Assembly (NCBI GenBank): GCA_963849485.1
Contig: CAWKIF010000180.1
Location: 1 to 31,308 of the forward strand
DNA length: 31,308 bases
Direction: 5' to 3'
Origin: CAVTWJ01 sp963849485
Lineage (GTDB): Bacteria > Oederibacteriota > Muellerivitia > Muellerivitales > Muellerivitaceae
Of the stretch, positions 6,758 through 16,927 are shown one piece after another (the stretch's first letter is position 1; each line of letters opens with the position of its first letter). The translations under genes were made by a program, and so were the position numbers. The notes below the pieces were generated by a model. That model was not told the origin of the DNA. It was given only the letters and a program-made list of their open reading frames with translations, and searched no databases.

Positions 6758-7474
6758 TTAAATCTTTTTAACCAGCATCAGCCCGCAACCAAACCCCTTA
6801 GCTGGGCCGATACCGTTAAAAAGGGCTTCCATGAATTTGCCGGGGTCTGTCACAGTTAAGACACCTTCAAAATCCAGGGTGCTGAACCGTATGGGTTTAC
6901 CCCCATGTTTTGATAACCAATGTTGCCGATAACCATCAATGCGCACTTCCTCTTTTTCAACCGTAAAACCATTCTTCGGGGCTTTTGCGGAAAGCCATTT
7001 CCAACCTTCTTCAGCCACCAGTTCGGGCGTTGGTTGCCATTGGTCTTTCTTTATTCCGCCTTGTTTCAAACGGGTTTTAGCCTCCATGACCACGTCGTGT
7101 CTCACACCCCGTTTACCCTTCTCATCCGGGGCCTTGGAACGCACGGGGTTCACCCTCAAGGAAAAAGCCAGCCGCTGGTTGACATGGATTTGGGGGCTAT
7201 ATTCTTTTGATTGGCAGGTCCAAAGGTTCGGATCCTCCCCATCAGTGTGGGGCTTACGGGAGGACACAATATAAAAACACGGCCATTTCCCGGCTTCCCG
7301 CCGAAACATGAAGGCTCTTTCGACCTTCCCGTCTTCCTTGGTTTCAGCGCGTTTCTCCACACCGGGAAAAAACTTCCATAGGATTTGGTGTTCCCGGTAT
7401 TCATTACCGCCCAATAACCCGGCCAAGCGATTCGAGTCGGCATCCTGCCTCAATGCCACTTTGGAAAAATACAT
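6758..7474 (-). CDS. cas6e: CRISPR RNA endoribonuclease Cas6e (CasE)
   Basis: This 238-residue protein cleaves the pre-crRNA within the repeat and stays on the crRNA in type I-E Cascade. The N-terminal EYREHQILWKFFPG segment has the expected catalytic His29, matching the His of CasE. QRLAFSLRVNPVRSK, GKRGVRHDVV and the C-terminal glycine-rich GIGPAKGFGCGLMLV complete the two-ferredoxin-fold signature. It follows cas5e after 9 nt and is followed after 3 nt by the DUF1016 gene. The frame is intact, unlike its upstream partners. The associated repeat is longer and more I-C-like than normal Cas6e substrates. Confidence 0.96.
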   Translation of the reverse strand: MYFSKVALRQDADSNRLAGLLGGNEYREHQILWKFFPGVEKRAETKEDGKVERAFMFRREAGKWPCFYIVSSRKPHTDGEDPNLWTCQSKEYSPQIHVNQRLAFSLRVNPVRSKAPDEKGKRGVRHDVVMEAKTRLKQGGIKKDQWQPTPELVAEEGWKWLSAKAPKNGFTVEKEEVRIDGYRQHWLSKHGGKPIRFSTLDFEGVLTVTDPGKFMEALFNGIGPAKGFGCGLMLVKKI

Positions 7475-7483
7475 GGGACCTCC

Positions 7484-8199
7484 CTACTCTAGCGTCGCGT
7501 GATATTCATGCCGCGTATCGAATTGCCAACGAACCCTGGAAATAGCCATGTCCCGGACCGTGAACTCATGTTGCTGGTCTAGACCGGAATTACCGTCCTT
7601 GTCCCAATAAAGGGCCTTTCGGCCCTTAACCATCACCTCTCCAATCCATTCGCCTGAGTCGAAGGAAGCTTTCTCCAGGGCTTGGAGGATAGTGTCCGCC
7701 TGAATAACCTGGGCCTGCACCGGTAACGCCAAGGGGCATGATTTCCGGCCCAGATAAGGGACGAAATACGGTTCGGACAAGGCTTGGGCCAATCGTGCGA
7801 GGGTATAAGGCGCGCCGGGCTTGGCCCAAAGAACTACGGTGGACAGGGAATCCGTGCGGTAATCCCGGCTGGAAAGGATGGTTCCCAGGTCATCCGCTTC
7901 CAGTTCATCCTTGCGGGTATGCATTCCCCGCTTTTTGGCCTCGCTGGCGGACGGCACCTGAATGGTGGGTAGTCGGTCAAGGGCGTACCAGGCTGGTCCA
8001 CACGGACCGCAAAGCCATAACCTTCCGCCAATTTTCTTTGTTCATCCTCTTGGTCGCGTTTAACGCCTAAGGATGCCGCTACCAAGCCAAGTACAGCGGA
8101 CTTGGTAGGCCGGATGACGCCGGGCCTCACCTCTCCCACAGCGATGTCACCCCATGACGCCATGGGGCCGTAAAGTTGGAAAACCAGATAATCGGTCAT
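7484..8199 (-). CDS. cas5e: Cascade subunit Cas5e (CasD), one frame break
   Basis: Cas5e caps the 5' handle of the crRNA in Cascade. The N-terminus, TDYLVFQLYGPMASWGDIAVGE followed by RPTKSAVLGLVAASLG, is typical of Cas5e. The second half (VPSASEAKKRGMHTRKDELE, SSRDYRTDSLSTVVLW, EPYFVPYLGRKSCPLALP) also fits. The frame changes near 7965, at DYP, where TIQVPSASEA should continue; one base is in excess. The reconstructed length of about 238 residues is normal. The gene starts 8 nt after cas7e. Confidence 0.93.
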
Positions 8200-8207
8200 G
8201 GTTTACC

Positions 8208-9367
8208 TCAAATATCAGCCACGAATTTCAACAGTTCATCCATCGACCCTTTGCCGTGCACGTAGTCCATCTCATAGTTCTTTTCCGCGATAGGACCGTA
8301 CACGTTATCCATCTTGTCCCTCGTTTCTTTTAGATTTTCGATAGATTCTTCCGCATAATTCGTACCGGCCACTGCTTTCAGAAACGCCGCAGAAAGCGAC
8401 CGTGGTTGGTTTTTACCCTTCTCGGCCAAAACGTAAATGGCATAGGCCCGTGACGCGAAACTATTCTGCTTTCCTGTGGGGGCCACTTTAGCCGATGCTT
8501 CAGTTAAAGCCCTGAGCGCCTTCTTCGCCAAATCCTTATCCCCGTTCAAGTTCTCGATTAGGAGATCGCAATCCATACATACATAGAGGTAGAACAATCC
8601 CGCGGCGAAAGCCGTCTCACCGATGTGTGCCGAACCTGAATCCACATCACCTTTATTTAAGTCGTCTACTGCCGTGAAATAATCATCTTCAACGGCGACC
8701 TTATGGACGGTAATGGCGTGGGCTACTTGAACAGCGGCTTCAATGTTGGATTTGGTGGAATTGGCCAACATACGCCCGAACATGGCCACATCCATAGTTC
8801 CCAAACCATCTCCCGGCAATGAATTCAAATCTTCAGTAACATCTTTTTTTAATCGTATTTTTTTCACGACTTCATCCATCTTCTCAATCTCTTCCCTTGA
8901 GTAAAAAACAAGCTGTTCACACTTGAGGGTTTCTTTATCAATGTTTGATTTCTTTTCTTTTTTCTTAGCATCTTTCGGCTCATCATCATCTTCATCTTCC
9001 GAAACGGACTTACCCCTTTTATCTACAAAACGCGAAGCGATCTCCCAAGCCCAATTTTTCGCCTCTTTATCTGGAAAACCAGATTTGTTTATATCAACTT
9101 CGACATCATCCTTATCCAATAAATCCACAAGCGAAACCCCGGCTAGCAAGGCTATGCGAATTTTTTTGCCCATGTCTTTTGTTCGTTTCCCATTTAAAGC
9201 GCTTCAAAAAAACCAGAAGTTCGCCACGCTCGTTTGAGACTTTGCGAGGAAATCCGGAGCCTTTGAACACCTCCCATCACGGCAGTCTTGGGGCCCCCAA
9301 ATCATCCCTGTTCAGATTGGCGGGGGGATAAGCTGGTCAACAGGTGCAACTGGAGGAAATTTCCCAT
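8208..9367 (-). CDS. cas7e: Cascade backbone Cas7e (CasC), two frame breaks near the start
   Basis: Cas7e forms the helical backbone along the crRNA spacer. The open frame from 9173 lacks the family's N-terminus, but this is found in other frames upstream: an ATG at 9367 with AAAGGAG before it, then NFLQLHLLTS, NLNRDDLGAPKTAVMGGVQ and RISSQSLKRAWRTSGFFEAL, all classic Cas7e. Breaks lie near 9328 (next to a run of six G) and near 9197. The rest is intact and contains DGLGTMDVAMFGRMLAN and AHAITVHKV. The reconstructed length is about 386 residues, longer than usual because of a strongly charged stretch, EDEDDDEPKDAKKKEKK, in the first half. Confidence 0.93.
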
Positions 9368-9907
9368 GACATACTCCTTTTCGCGATTCGTTATGATTTA
9401 GAAGCTTTTTCAGGAAGCATCGAGTAGTATCCAACGCCCATCTTTTGGTTGGATAGTCATTCCAGCCGTAGACGGAATCAGCCAAATCTAAAAGGTTGAC
9501 GGTATTTCCCAACAATGGCAACGTCCGGCTTAATATTGGAAACAATTCTTCCGGGTTCATCCGTTTCCAAAATCCTCCGTAATCCGCAATTCGGCTATAT
9601 GGGTGGCCAACAGACTTGGACTCGCCCATCTGCCGGGATATAAGCCTTGATGGGTCGTTATTCTTAACCCGCGCCGATAAACCAACCACTACAGCTAATC
9701 TCTCGTTATGGACATTGAACCCAGCCGATAGAAGCCGGATGCGGAACCGGTGATAAGCTGGATTGAACATAACCTCCACCGGTTTTGAGACACGTTTTAA
9801 TCTGCCCTGTCCCCACGGTTATCAGCCAACTCTTTCCACCATTCCAACAATAATCTGCCCGCATTCTCGTTTGGCTTGAAATTGGGTGACCGAATGTTTT
9901 CAGGCAT
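9312..9907 (-). CDS. cse2: Cascade small subunit Cse2 (CasB, Cas11), frame broken
   Basis: Cse2 forms the dimer along the belly of type I-E Cascade. From an ATG at 9907 with GGGAGG before it, the first frame reads ENAGRLLLEWWKELADNRGDRA and then hits a stop. The next frame continues LKRVSKPVEVMFNPAYHRFR, AVVVGLSARVKNND and GNTVNLLDLADSVYGW, with RWALDT near the end. This matches the WW.eL...RG.RA.LRR and vNvldLa..v..W...rRWa patterns of Cse2. The break is near 9800 and needs one added base. The 3' end is uncertain: the frame runs 56 nt into cas7e, so the true stop may be nearer 9390 after another indel. Confidence 0.85.
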
Positions 9908-9921
9908 ATTTCCTCCCGTTT

Positions 9922-11503
9922 TTACGACGCTTTCACTTTTTCATCGACCGGCAATTCCAATATCTCGCGTATCTTTTTCCCGTTCATTCCCCACCGTAAT
10001 TGCTTCCAAGCCCTTGCCACACGACCAGGTTCAACGGCCTCCGAAGGAACCGTTTTGAGTGACATCATCGAAAATCCCGTCAGCAAACTTTGCCAACAAG
10101 TCCCGCCATGACTCTCTTACAGAGAAGGCATCGGTGCCTTTCTTTTTTAGGGTTAACCGCAATTTTTCCAAATAGTCGTAAAAATCCTTTTCGCTTTTTT
10201 CCCAAAAGGCGATCCGATGCGTACGTCAAATCACCCCGGGCTTCCGCTCTATCGCCAAACAACGCTAAGCGAAGGCGGTATTTCAATAGGTTTGCGGCTT
10301 CCTCAGCGGCCAAAACAAGCGTCATTACATAACGCTCATACTTCTCCCTTATGGTTTTATCAACCATCACCACAGGCATTACCCCCTCATGCCAACAACG
10401 GGCTTTCATGTTGTCCATATCGATCCAAAGGCCCACAACCTGAACCAACCGCCATTTCCATCCTGAATTTCTTTAAAGCGTTCCACTACACGTGCCGGCT
10501 GAAAGGAATATTTCTTTTCAACCCGAGCTTGCACCAACCCCAACCAATGGCGGTAACCGACACCCTCATGGGAGGCGAAGGTAAGGCGCGGGGCTCTTTT
10601 TGGCTAGCCGTATAAGGTGTTAAAAATGGATGGCTGATGCCCCCCGGTAATTAAAACCATAATTCTCTGGATACATTTACCCGAAAAAACATTGAACTTT
10701 CCGCGACAAAGGCCACAACTTCCTTCCACGCTTTTAAACTCAAGCCGTATTCGGCGGGGCATAGCCCATAATTGATGAAGAGGATGAACATCCTCGGCTG
10801 TTGCGGTCTGGTTGCGCTGACTTGTCCTCGTCTTTTCAACCCATGGAAAAATATCTTTCAAATCTTTGTTTTTTTGATCCCCCCTTTTGACAAGAGTTCC
10901 TTTTCCTCTAAAACATTAGCCCAAAGTGTTGACCAAAATTTATCTAAACGAACCAACGATGTAAAGCGTGCCTGCCTCCTCGTGAGCCAACACGATGACC
11001 TTGACCACCACTGGGCGCATTAATTTGGAGTGTCCACAAAGCCGTAGCTGTGCAGGGTTCGCATAACCGATTAACAACCTGATCACGTTTAATAAAGTGA
11101 TCGGTATTTTTCTTTAACGCATTCCTCCGGCGTTTCGATTAAAAGAACGCCGATCTCGTTTTTTTCCAAATTCTTGGTCTTGAGCGTCAGATCCTGCATG
11201 AAAATGAGGGCCGTCCCCTCCCAGTTCAAACACTTTGGCGACTGACTCAAATGCTTTTTTCAATACATCCGGTTTCGGGGGATTCTTCAACCATTCACGC
11301 CATACCCCGGCGTTCTTCGGCGGACATGCGGTTTGCAAAAGGCCTATCAAAAACTGAATGAGAGCGCCGTTAAAGTCGGGACGAGGCGCGGCGAGCTCCA
11401 CATATTCCTCGCCATTTCCCTCCGTTACCTGCCAGGGGGCAATGCGGACTATTTCGCCGTTTTTTCGCCTGACTGGAATCCAAGCATCATGGATCAAATT
11501 CAT
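9922..11503 (-). pseudogene. cse1: Cascade large subunit Cse1 (Cas8e, CasA), heavily frame broken
   Basis: Cse1 recognises the PAM and recruits Cas3. The gene starts at 11503, overlapping the cas3 stop (ATGA), and should end at 9922, giving about 527 residues, the normal size. Recognisable pieces occur in order but in changing frames: NLIHDAWIPVRRKNGEI; FMQDLTLKTKNLEKNEIGVL; NTDHFIKRDQVVNRLCEPC and TLQINAPSGGQGHRVGSRGG; LVRLDKFWSTLW; DIFPWVEKTRTSQ with AMPRRIRLEF and CGLC; NYGFNYRG; HPFLTPYTASQKEPRAL; ASHEGVGYRHWLGLV; DMDNMKARCWHE; ESWRDLLAKFADGIFDD; RVARAWKQLRWGMNGKKI. Breaks fall near 11205, 11110, 10957, 10880, 10670, 10643, 10588, 10425, 10200 and 10060, several at homopolymers. The residues themselves look well conserved, so this is either a very young pseudogene or a poorly sequenced stretch. 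Confidence 0.92.
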
Positions 11504-14213
11504 TCGTCGTCACCTCTCGTTAAGCGAAATCCAAACTCGGCGTCATATTCAGTCGCGACGGTCTTCTTATCCCCATCGAGTGCCCTGCCTATCCAATGTC
11601 CGTCCTTCTCATGCAAGGGGATAACAACGCAATATCGACCCTCATCCGGCATTGTCTCGCGCAAATCGTCGGTTATCGCCTTATCTTCCGCCGCGTCTTC
11701 CGCCACCAATGCCATTCGGACTGATAGTTGGGAATTTTCCAAGGGTTCCATTCCCCATCCCACCAAGGTCCCCATATACCTTCCTTTTGGCGGGCAAGAC
11801 GAACCATGATGGTGGGCTGGCCCAGGCGGGTAGGTGCGTTCATATCGTCCCATTTGGTATCCGCCTTAAAGTATCCCAGTTCCAAATCCAGGGCGTTAAA
11901 ACCGGCGAGGGAGCTGTCGGCTTTATCCTTACCTTCCGCTTCCAACTCCACTTCTTTAAGGGCTTCCGGCAGGTTCTCGGAAAAATCTGCCCATAAACAG
12001 TTTCCATCATGTCCCGGGAATCCCCTGGCACCGAGAAGCCCATCTTTTTTTTGAAGCCATTGTGCCGCCAGCCAAAGCTGGCCATGGTGCGGGTATACCC
12101 ATGCCGCCTTCGGGAACAGGGCTGAGTACCATTTTTTTCCTGCGTCTACCGAGGTTTGGGGCATCAAGACCCCAAGTACCACCTCTCCGCGTTGGTCCAA
12201 CCCCTGGACGGGATCGCCCTGAGAATCCCTCGAATGGCGCATCAAACGCCCCGCCCTTTGGAGAATCAAATCAATGGGGGCCAAATCGGTCACCATATAG
12301 TCGAAATCAAGGTCGAGAGATTGCTCCACGACCTGGGTGGCGATGACTAGTTTTCCCGCCCTTTGGTCCATTTTGCTTTTGGGACCAAAATCCCCGAGAA
12401 CTGCCTGGCCTTTTTTCAACCGGTCGCCCATGGCAAAACGGGCATGGAACAATCGAACCTTATCATTGCCAAAACGCTTAACAGCTTCCCCATAGGCTTC
12501 CACTGCATCGGCCACCGTGTTCCTGACCCAGCAGGCGCACAGGCCCTTTTCCAAGACTTTGCCTATCTCTTTCAAGACACCTGGTTCATCCCTTAACCAT
12601 TCCACCCGAACATGACGGGCCAACCGAGAGTTCGCCTCAAATGGGGTTTCGAGAAAGGTTTCGCGCGATAGATGGGTGAGCAATGGATATACGTTTTTTT
12701 GCGGCGGTAGCACAGACCATCCAGCGCCTTCCGAGAAGGCTTCCAGCAGTTTCGCCCGCATTCCCATCGGGAGGGTGGCGGATAAAAGAATGGCCGACCC
12801 GCCCCAAGCCGCGTGGAATTTCAAGAGCCTGCAAAGCAACCGTAGGACATAGGCGTCACAGGCATGGACCTCATCCACCAACAAAATCTTCCGGCTCAAA
12901 CCCAACAGGCGAAGGGATTGGTGTTTCACCGGGAGAATGGATAGGAGGGCCTGGTCGATCGTGCCCACGCCCACATCGGCCAAGAGGGCTTTCTTACGGC
13001 TGTCCGACAGCCAGCGCGAACAAACCTGGGAGGCGCTTGGGTCTTCCTCGCCCCGATAGCCGCCATCAGGCTTGTTTTTTTCCTCTAAACCCAATTTCTT
13101 CATCCGGGACATGGAATGAGCAAGGGTTAGGGATGGCGTCGTTTCGGCGGTGAACAATCGGCGGTAAACCGCCTGGACGCGCCCATGCATGGCATCGGCG
13201 GTCGCCATGGTGGGGAGCGCAAGGTACAGGCCGTCCCCAAGGCCCCGTTCCATCAGCCGTTGGGCCAATACGATGGCCGCCTCGGTTTTTCCCCCGCCCG
13301 TCACTTCCTCCGCGATAAAAAGCTGCAGGCCTTCTGGAATTTCAATAGTTTCAGACAGTTTTTGGAGAGGTGACAATGTTTTGAATGGGAATAATTCTTC
13401 AATTCCATGAATGGGCGCTGTCTCAATCCCGCCCAACCCACTTTCATTGACGGCTGTTTGGGCCTGGGATATTGCTTTCTTTCGCCAATATTCCCCCAAC
13501 GGGATTTCACTTTCCCCGCAATAGGGGAACCAATTCCGGTTAGACCCCATCCAGTCCGCCGCAACAGCCAGCCCCGCCACAAGCCAGGATGCCTTGGGAA
13601 ATGTCTCGTAAAAATCAATCCCGGTTTCACCTGGTTGGAATGGGATGCCTTTGGGCAAAAACAGCGGAATTAATTCCTCAAGGAACCCATTAATATCTCT
13701 CTCGACCATTTCAGGGAACTGCTCTTCCCAAAGCGGTCCGTAAAGGTTTTTTGCTTTCGGGGGGCGGCCATGGTGCCCGGTGACGGCCCCGAGCCACGGG
13801 CTCAAGTGGTCGCGCAGGGTGTCCGTATCCCATTCACCCTCATGGAATTTGCCCCCAAACCATTCGGGTAGTTTGTTTTTACAAAAAACAAACCCAAGGA
13901 CATCATGCCGTTCGGTATCGGTCACGTGTGTTTTGCGCTTTTGAAGTTTCTCAAAAAGCCTTGGGATTTTATTTTGAAAGCCATCGGAGAACTTTCCGAG
14001 GTCGTGTATAGCCAAAAGGAAAGTCATCCAATCGATTAGGGCGGATTGGGGAACACCGGAAACCCGATCGATGTTCGACAGCCATCCGGGACGGGCCCGC
14101 AATAACGCCTGGCCGCAAGCGGCTACGTCCAGGGAATGGTAGACAAGGGGATGGTAGGAAAAGGCATCGGAGTTCGTGGAATCCGACTTACCCCAATAAG
14201 TAAAAAGGCCCAT
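11500..14213 (-). CDS. cas3: CRISPR-associated nuclease-helicase Cas3, type I-E
   Basis: Cas3 degrades target DNA after Cascade binding. An N-terminal HD nuclease domain (YHPLVYHSLDVAA, LLAIHDLGKFSDGFQ, VTGHHGRPPK) is followed by an SF2 helicase: EEVTGGGKTEAAI (Walker A), LALPTMATADAMHGR, ILLVDEVHACDAY (DEVH box), AILLSATLP, and LILQRAGRLMRH (motif VI). The HD-helicase order and C-terminal extension are those of I-E Cas3. The frame opens at 14282 with a TTG, but I prefer the ATG at 14213 (MGLFTYWGKSD), as the family starts near this WGK. One frame break near 11735 gives a false stop at 11673; the real end, SQLSVRMALVAEDAA to LTRGDDE, reaches 11500 and overlaps cse1. The reconstructed length is about 904 residues. 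Confidence 0.96.
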
Positions 14214-14308
14214 ATAAACCGCCAATAAGGAGATAAGCCACCTTACTCCTAGCATCAAAAATATGAAAGATTTTTTTGGCAATTTTAACCCGGGCTATTT
14301 CATTGCCC

Positions 14309-15291
14309 CTAGCGGTTGACGGTGCTCATATCGGCGTAACGGGCCCCAGCCGTCACCCCTAGGGGAAAAACCTCATCCAACAGGTTCAGGTCTTCCTTCG
14401 TCATTTTCACTTGAACGGCTCCCGCGTTTTCTTCCAGCCTATTTCTTTTCTTCGTGCCGGGGATGGGAATAACGTCCTCCCCCTGTTCCAGGACCCAGGC
14501 CAGTACCAACTGGGCTGGGGTGCAGTTTTTCTCCACCGCCAGTTCCTCCACGTGCCGGACCAATTGCAGGTTCTTGTTGAAATTATCGCCCTGGAACCGG
14601 GGATGCTTCAGCCGCCAGTCGTCCTCCGGAAGGTCGGCGGGCTTTTGGAAAGCTCCCGTCAGGAACCCCCTTCCCAAGGGGCTGTAAGCCACAAAAGCGA
14701 TGCCCAATTCCCGGGTGACTTTCAAGATTTCCTGTTCCGGGTCCCGGCTCCAGAGCGAATATTCGGTTTGGAGAGCAGAGAGGACGTGAACCTGGTGGGC
14801 CCGACGGATGGTAGAGGGAGCCGCCTCGGACAAACCCAGATACCTTACCTTTCCTTCCTTCACTAATTGGGCCATGGCTCCGACTGTTTCTTCAATAGGA
14901 GTTTGGTTGTCCACCCGGTGTTGGTAATACAAGTCGATATGGTCCGTTCGTAGCCTTTTCAGGGAGGCCTCACAGCAAGCTTTCACATATTCGGGTTTGC
15001 CGTTGACGCCCAAAAACTTGCCATCCGGTGTCCTTTGGTTCCCGAACTTGGTGGCGAGGAAAACCTTCTCTCTTTTGCCCATCATGAACCGCCCCAAGAG
15101 TTCCTCATTGGTGAAGGGTCCGTACATGTCGGCGGTATCCAGAAAATCAATCCCCAGATCCAGGGCCCTCTCCAGGGTCGCGAGGGATTCGGCCTCGTCG
15201 CGTCCCGTGTAAAAATCCGACATACCCATGCAGCCCAGCCCCAAGCGGGATACCAAAGGCCCGACCTTTACCCAAAGAAACTCTTATTCAT
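14309..15291 (-). CDS. Aldo/keto reductase
   Basis: An NADPH-dependent oxidoreductase of the aldo/keto reductase superfamily, likely acting on small carbonyl compounds in the cytoplasm; the substrate is not predictable. It shows LGLGCMGMSDFY, DFLDTADMYGPFTNEELLG (catalytic Asp and Tyr), VFLATKFG (Lys), DLYYQHRVD (His), LGLSEAAPSTIRRAH, FVAYSPLGRGFLTG and IPIPGTKKRNRLEEN for the cofactor end. This is the YakC/YajO-like clade. The long frame opens at 15256, but an ATG at 15291 with GGGAGG upstream encodes the usual start (MNK) and joins VKVGPLVSRLGLG after a frame break near 15272. It ends 95 nt before cas3 on the same strand, and divergent from the next gene. Confidence 0.93.
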
Positions 15292-15504
15292 GCTGATCCC
15301 TCCCAAAAATGAGCCTGCTTGAGTCGGTCAAACCGTCCTAGATTAACCGACCTCATAGGGTTTAGGCTAAAGCTATGTCAACGGCAGGTTAAATCTTGAT
15401 GAATCCCAGCCCGGATTTACAGTTTTGACGGTTCTTTTCCATCAACCCCTGGTAAAATCCCGCCGGTTGTTTGAATATCCAAGGGCCGCTCACTGGAGTC
15501 TTTT

Positions 15505-16698
15505 TTGCGAATCGCCTATTTTACCGAAAGCCTTCCCCCCCTGACCGACGGAGTGGCCCGGACCTACACCCGCCTCGCGGAGACCCTGAATCAGGAGGGT
15601 CACGACTTTCTTTTTATCTGCCCCATGACGCCCCAGGAACAAGAACCCTGGCGGGGCCGGGTCATCCACGTCCCTTCGGTCCCCTTCCCCCTGTACCGTT
15701 ATTACCGGGTCGGCTTGCCCAATCCCTTGAAACTGGATCCGATCCTGGACCGATTCCAACCCGACCTGATCCAAGTGGCCGCCCCCACTCCCCTTTGCCT
15801 TTACGGCCAGAATTACGCCAACCGGCGGGGCCTGCCCACGGTCGCCAGCTACCACACCCATTTCGTTGATTATTTTCCCTATTACGGTTTCGGCTGGGCG
15901 GTGGGAGGGGGATGGGCCTGGATGAAGTGGTGTTATAACCGCAGCCGCCTCACCTTCGTGCCCACTCCCGGCGCCATCGCCGAGCTGAACGCCCGGGGTT
16001 TCAAGAACGTCCGGCGGTGGCCCCGGGGCATTGATGGGGCGAAGTTTTCCCCGCAATTCCGCAGCCCGGCCTTGCGCGAGAAATTGGGCGTGGGCGCGGA
16101 ACCGCTCATGCTCTTTGTCGGGCGCATGGTGGGGGAAAAGGACCTGCAAGATTTGGCGGACGCGGCCAGGATATTAAGAACAAAGGGTTACCGATTCCGC
16201 CTGGCATTCGCCGGGGACGGGCCCTTCCGCACTGTAATGGAAAAACAGCTTCCGGAGGATTTTTTCGGCGGCTTCATCCAGGGACCGCCCCTGGCCGAAC
16301 TTTACGCCTCCAGCGACCTTTTCGTCTTCCCCTCCACCACCGAGACCTTCGGCAACGTGATCCTGGAGGCCTTCGCTTCCGGGCTTCCGGTGGTGGGGGT
16401 GAAAAAAGGCGGTGTGGCGGACCTGGTCCTGGACCATCACAACGGTTTCCTGGCCCAACCCAAAAACCCGGCCGATTTCGCCGATAAAATTCAATTGATC
16501 CTGGACCAGCCCGGGCTCCAAAAGAAACTTTCGGAGGGCGCCCTTCAAACCGCCGCGACCTACGACTGGCTTTCCATCAACCGTAAACTCATTGAGGAAG
16601 GCTCCCAATTGGTCCGTGAAAACACCCAAACCCGCTGGTCGGCCTCCAAGGTGGTTCCCCTCACCGGGGCCGAGGCGGCCAAGCTGGCCAAGAGTTAA
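15505..16698 (+). CDS. GT4-family glycosyltransferase
   Basis: A 397-residue GT-B glycosyltransferase of family GT4, transferring a sugar from a nucleotide donor to a lipid or polysaccharide acceptor on the cytoplasmic side. The N-terminal domain begins RIAYFTESLPPLTDGVART, with the glycine/valine-rich start common to glycolipid GT4 enzymes. YHTHFVDYF (about 116-124) fits the acceptor side; LMLFVGRMVGEKDL (202-214), DLFVFPSTTETFGNVILEAF (271-290) and GLPVV are the donor-binding E-x7-E region. The relatives I recognise are diacylglycerol glucosyl- or mannosyltransferases (MgtA/GtfA type). The TTG start at 15505 has GGAG before it. It stands alone, divergent from the reductase. Confidence 0.92.
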   Translation: MRIAYFTESLPPLTDGVARTYTRLAETLNQEGHDFLFICPMTPQEQEPWRGRVIHVPSVPFPLYRYYRVGLPNPLKLDPILDRFQPDLIQVAAPTPLCLYGQNYANRRGLPTVASYHTHFVDYFPYYGFGWAVGGGWAWMKWCYNRSRLTFVPTPGAIAELNARGFKNVRRWPRGIDGAKFSPQFRSPALREKLGVGAEPLMLFVGRMVGEKDLQDLADAARILRTKGYRFRLAFAGDGPFRTVMEKQLPEDFFGGFIQGPPLAELYASSDLFVFPSTTETFGNVILEAFASGLPVVGVKKGGVADLVLDHHNGFLAQPKNPADFADKIQLILDQPGLQKKLSEGALQTAATYDWLSINRKLIEEGSQLVRENTQTRWSASKVVPLTGAEAAKLAKS

Positions 16699-16731
16699 TT
16701 TTTGCAGCTGTTCAGCACGGCTTAAAAAAAC

Positions 16732-16851
16732 GTCCAACACAAAGACACGAAGGCACAAAGAGCGGCAAAAGAATAATGATTTTTTAAAAAAAGCCTAAAA
16801 TCATGGCTCGTTTTGTCTTTCTTCGTGGCTTTGTGGCTTCGTGTTGGATGT
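16732..16851. repeat. Long imperfect hairpin between genes
   Basis: The left arm GTCCAACACAAAGACACGA and the right arm, containing GGCTTCGTGTTGGAT, are imperfect inverse copies over about 40 nt, separated by an A- and T-rich centre. The unit is built of ACAAAG / CACGAAG words, a type of non-coding intergenic repeat seen in many bacteria. It follows the GT4 gene and may end its transcript. Confidence 0.6.
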
Positions 16852-16927
16852 TGGTTTGCCTAGCCTTAACTATTACTAATTTTTGATGAGGCTTCGCCCG
16901 GAGCCCTTTCGCCGTTAAAATAACCCC

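Noticed and set aside
15310..15352. Inverted GTCGGT / ACCGAC pair between the reductase and the GT4 gene
   Set aside because: Only six matching bases with a 17-nt spacer in a 213-nt gap; too weak to call an operator. Nothing else is seen in this gap.
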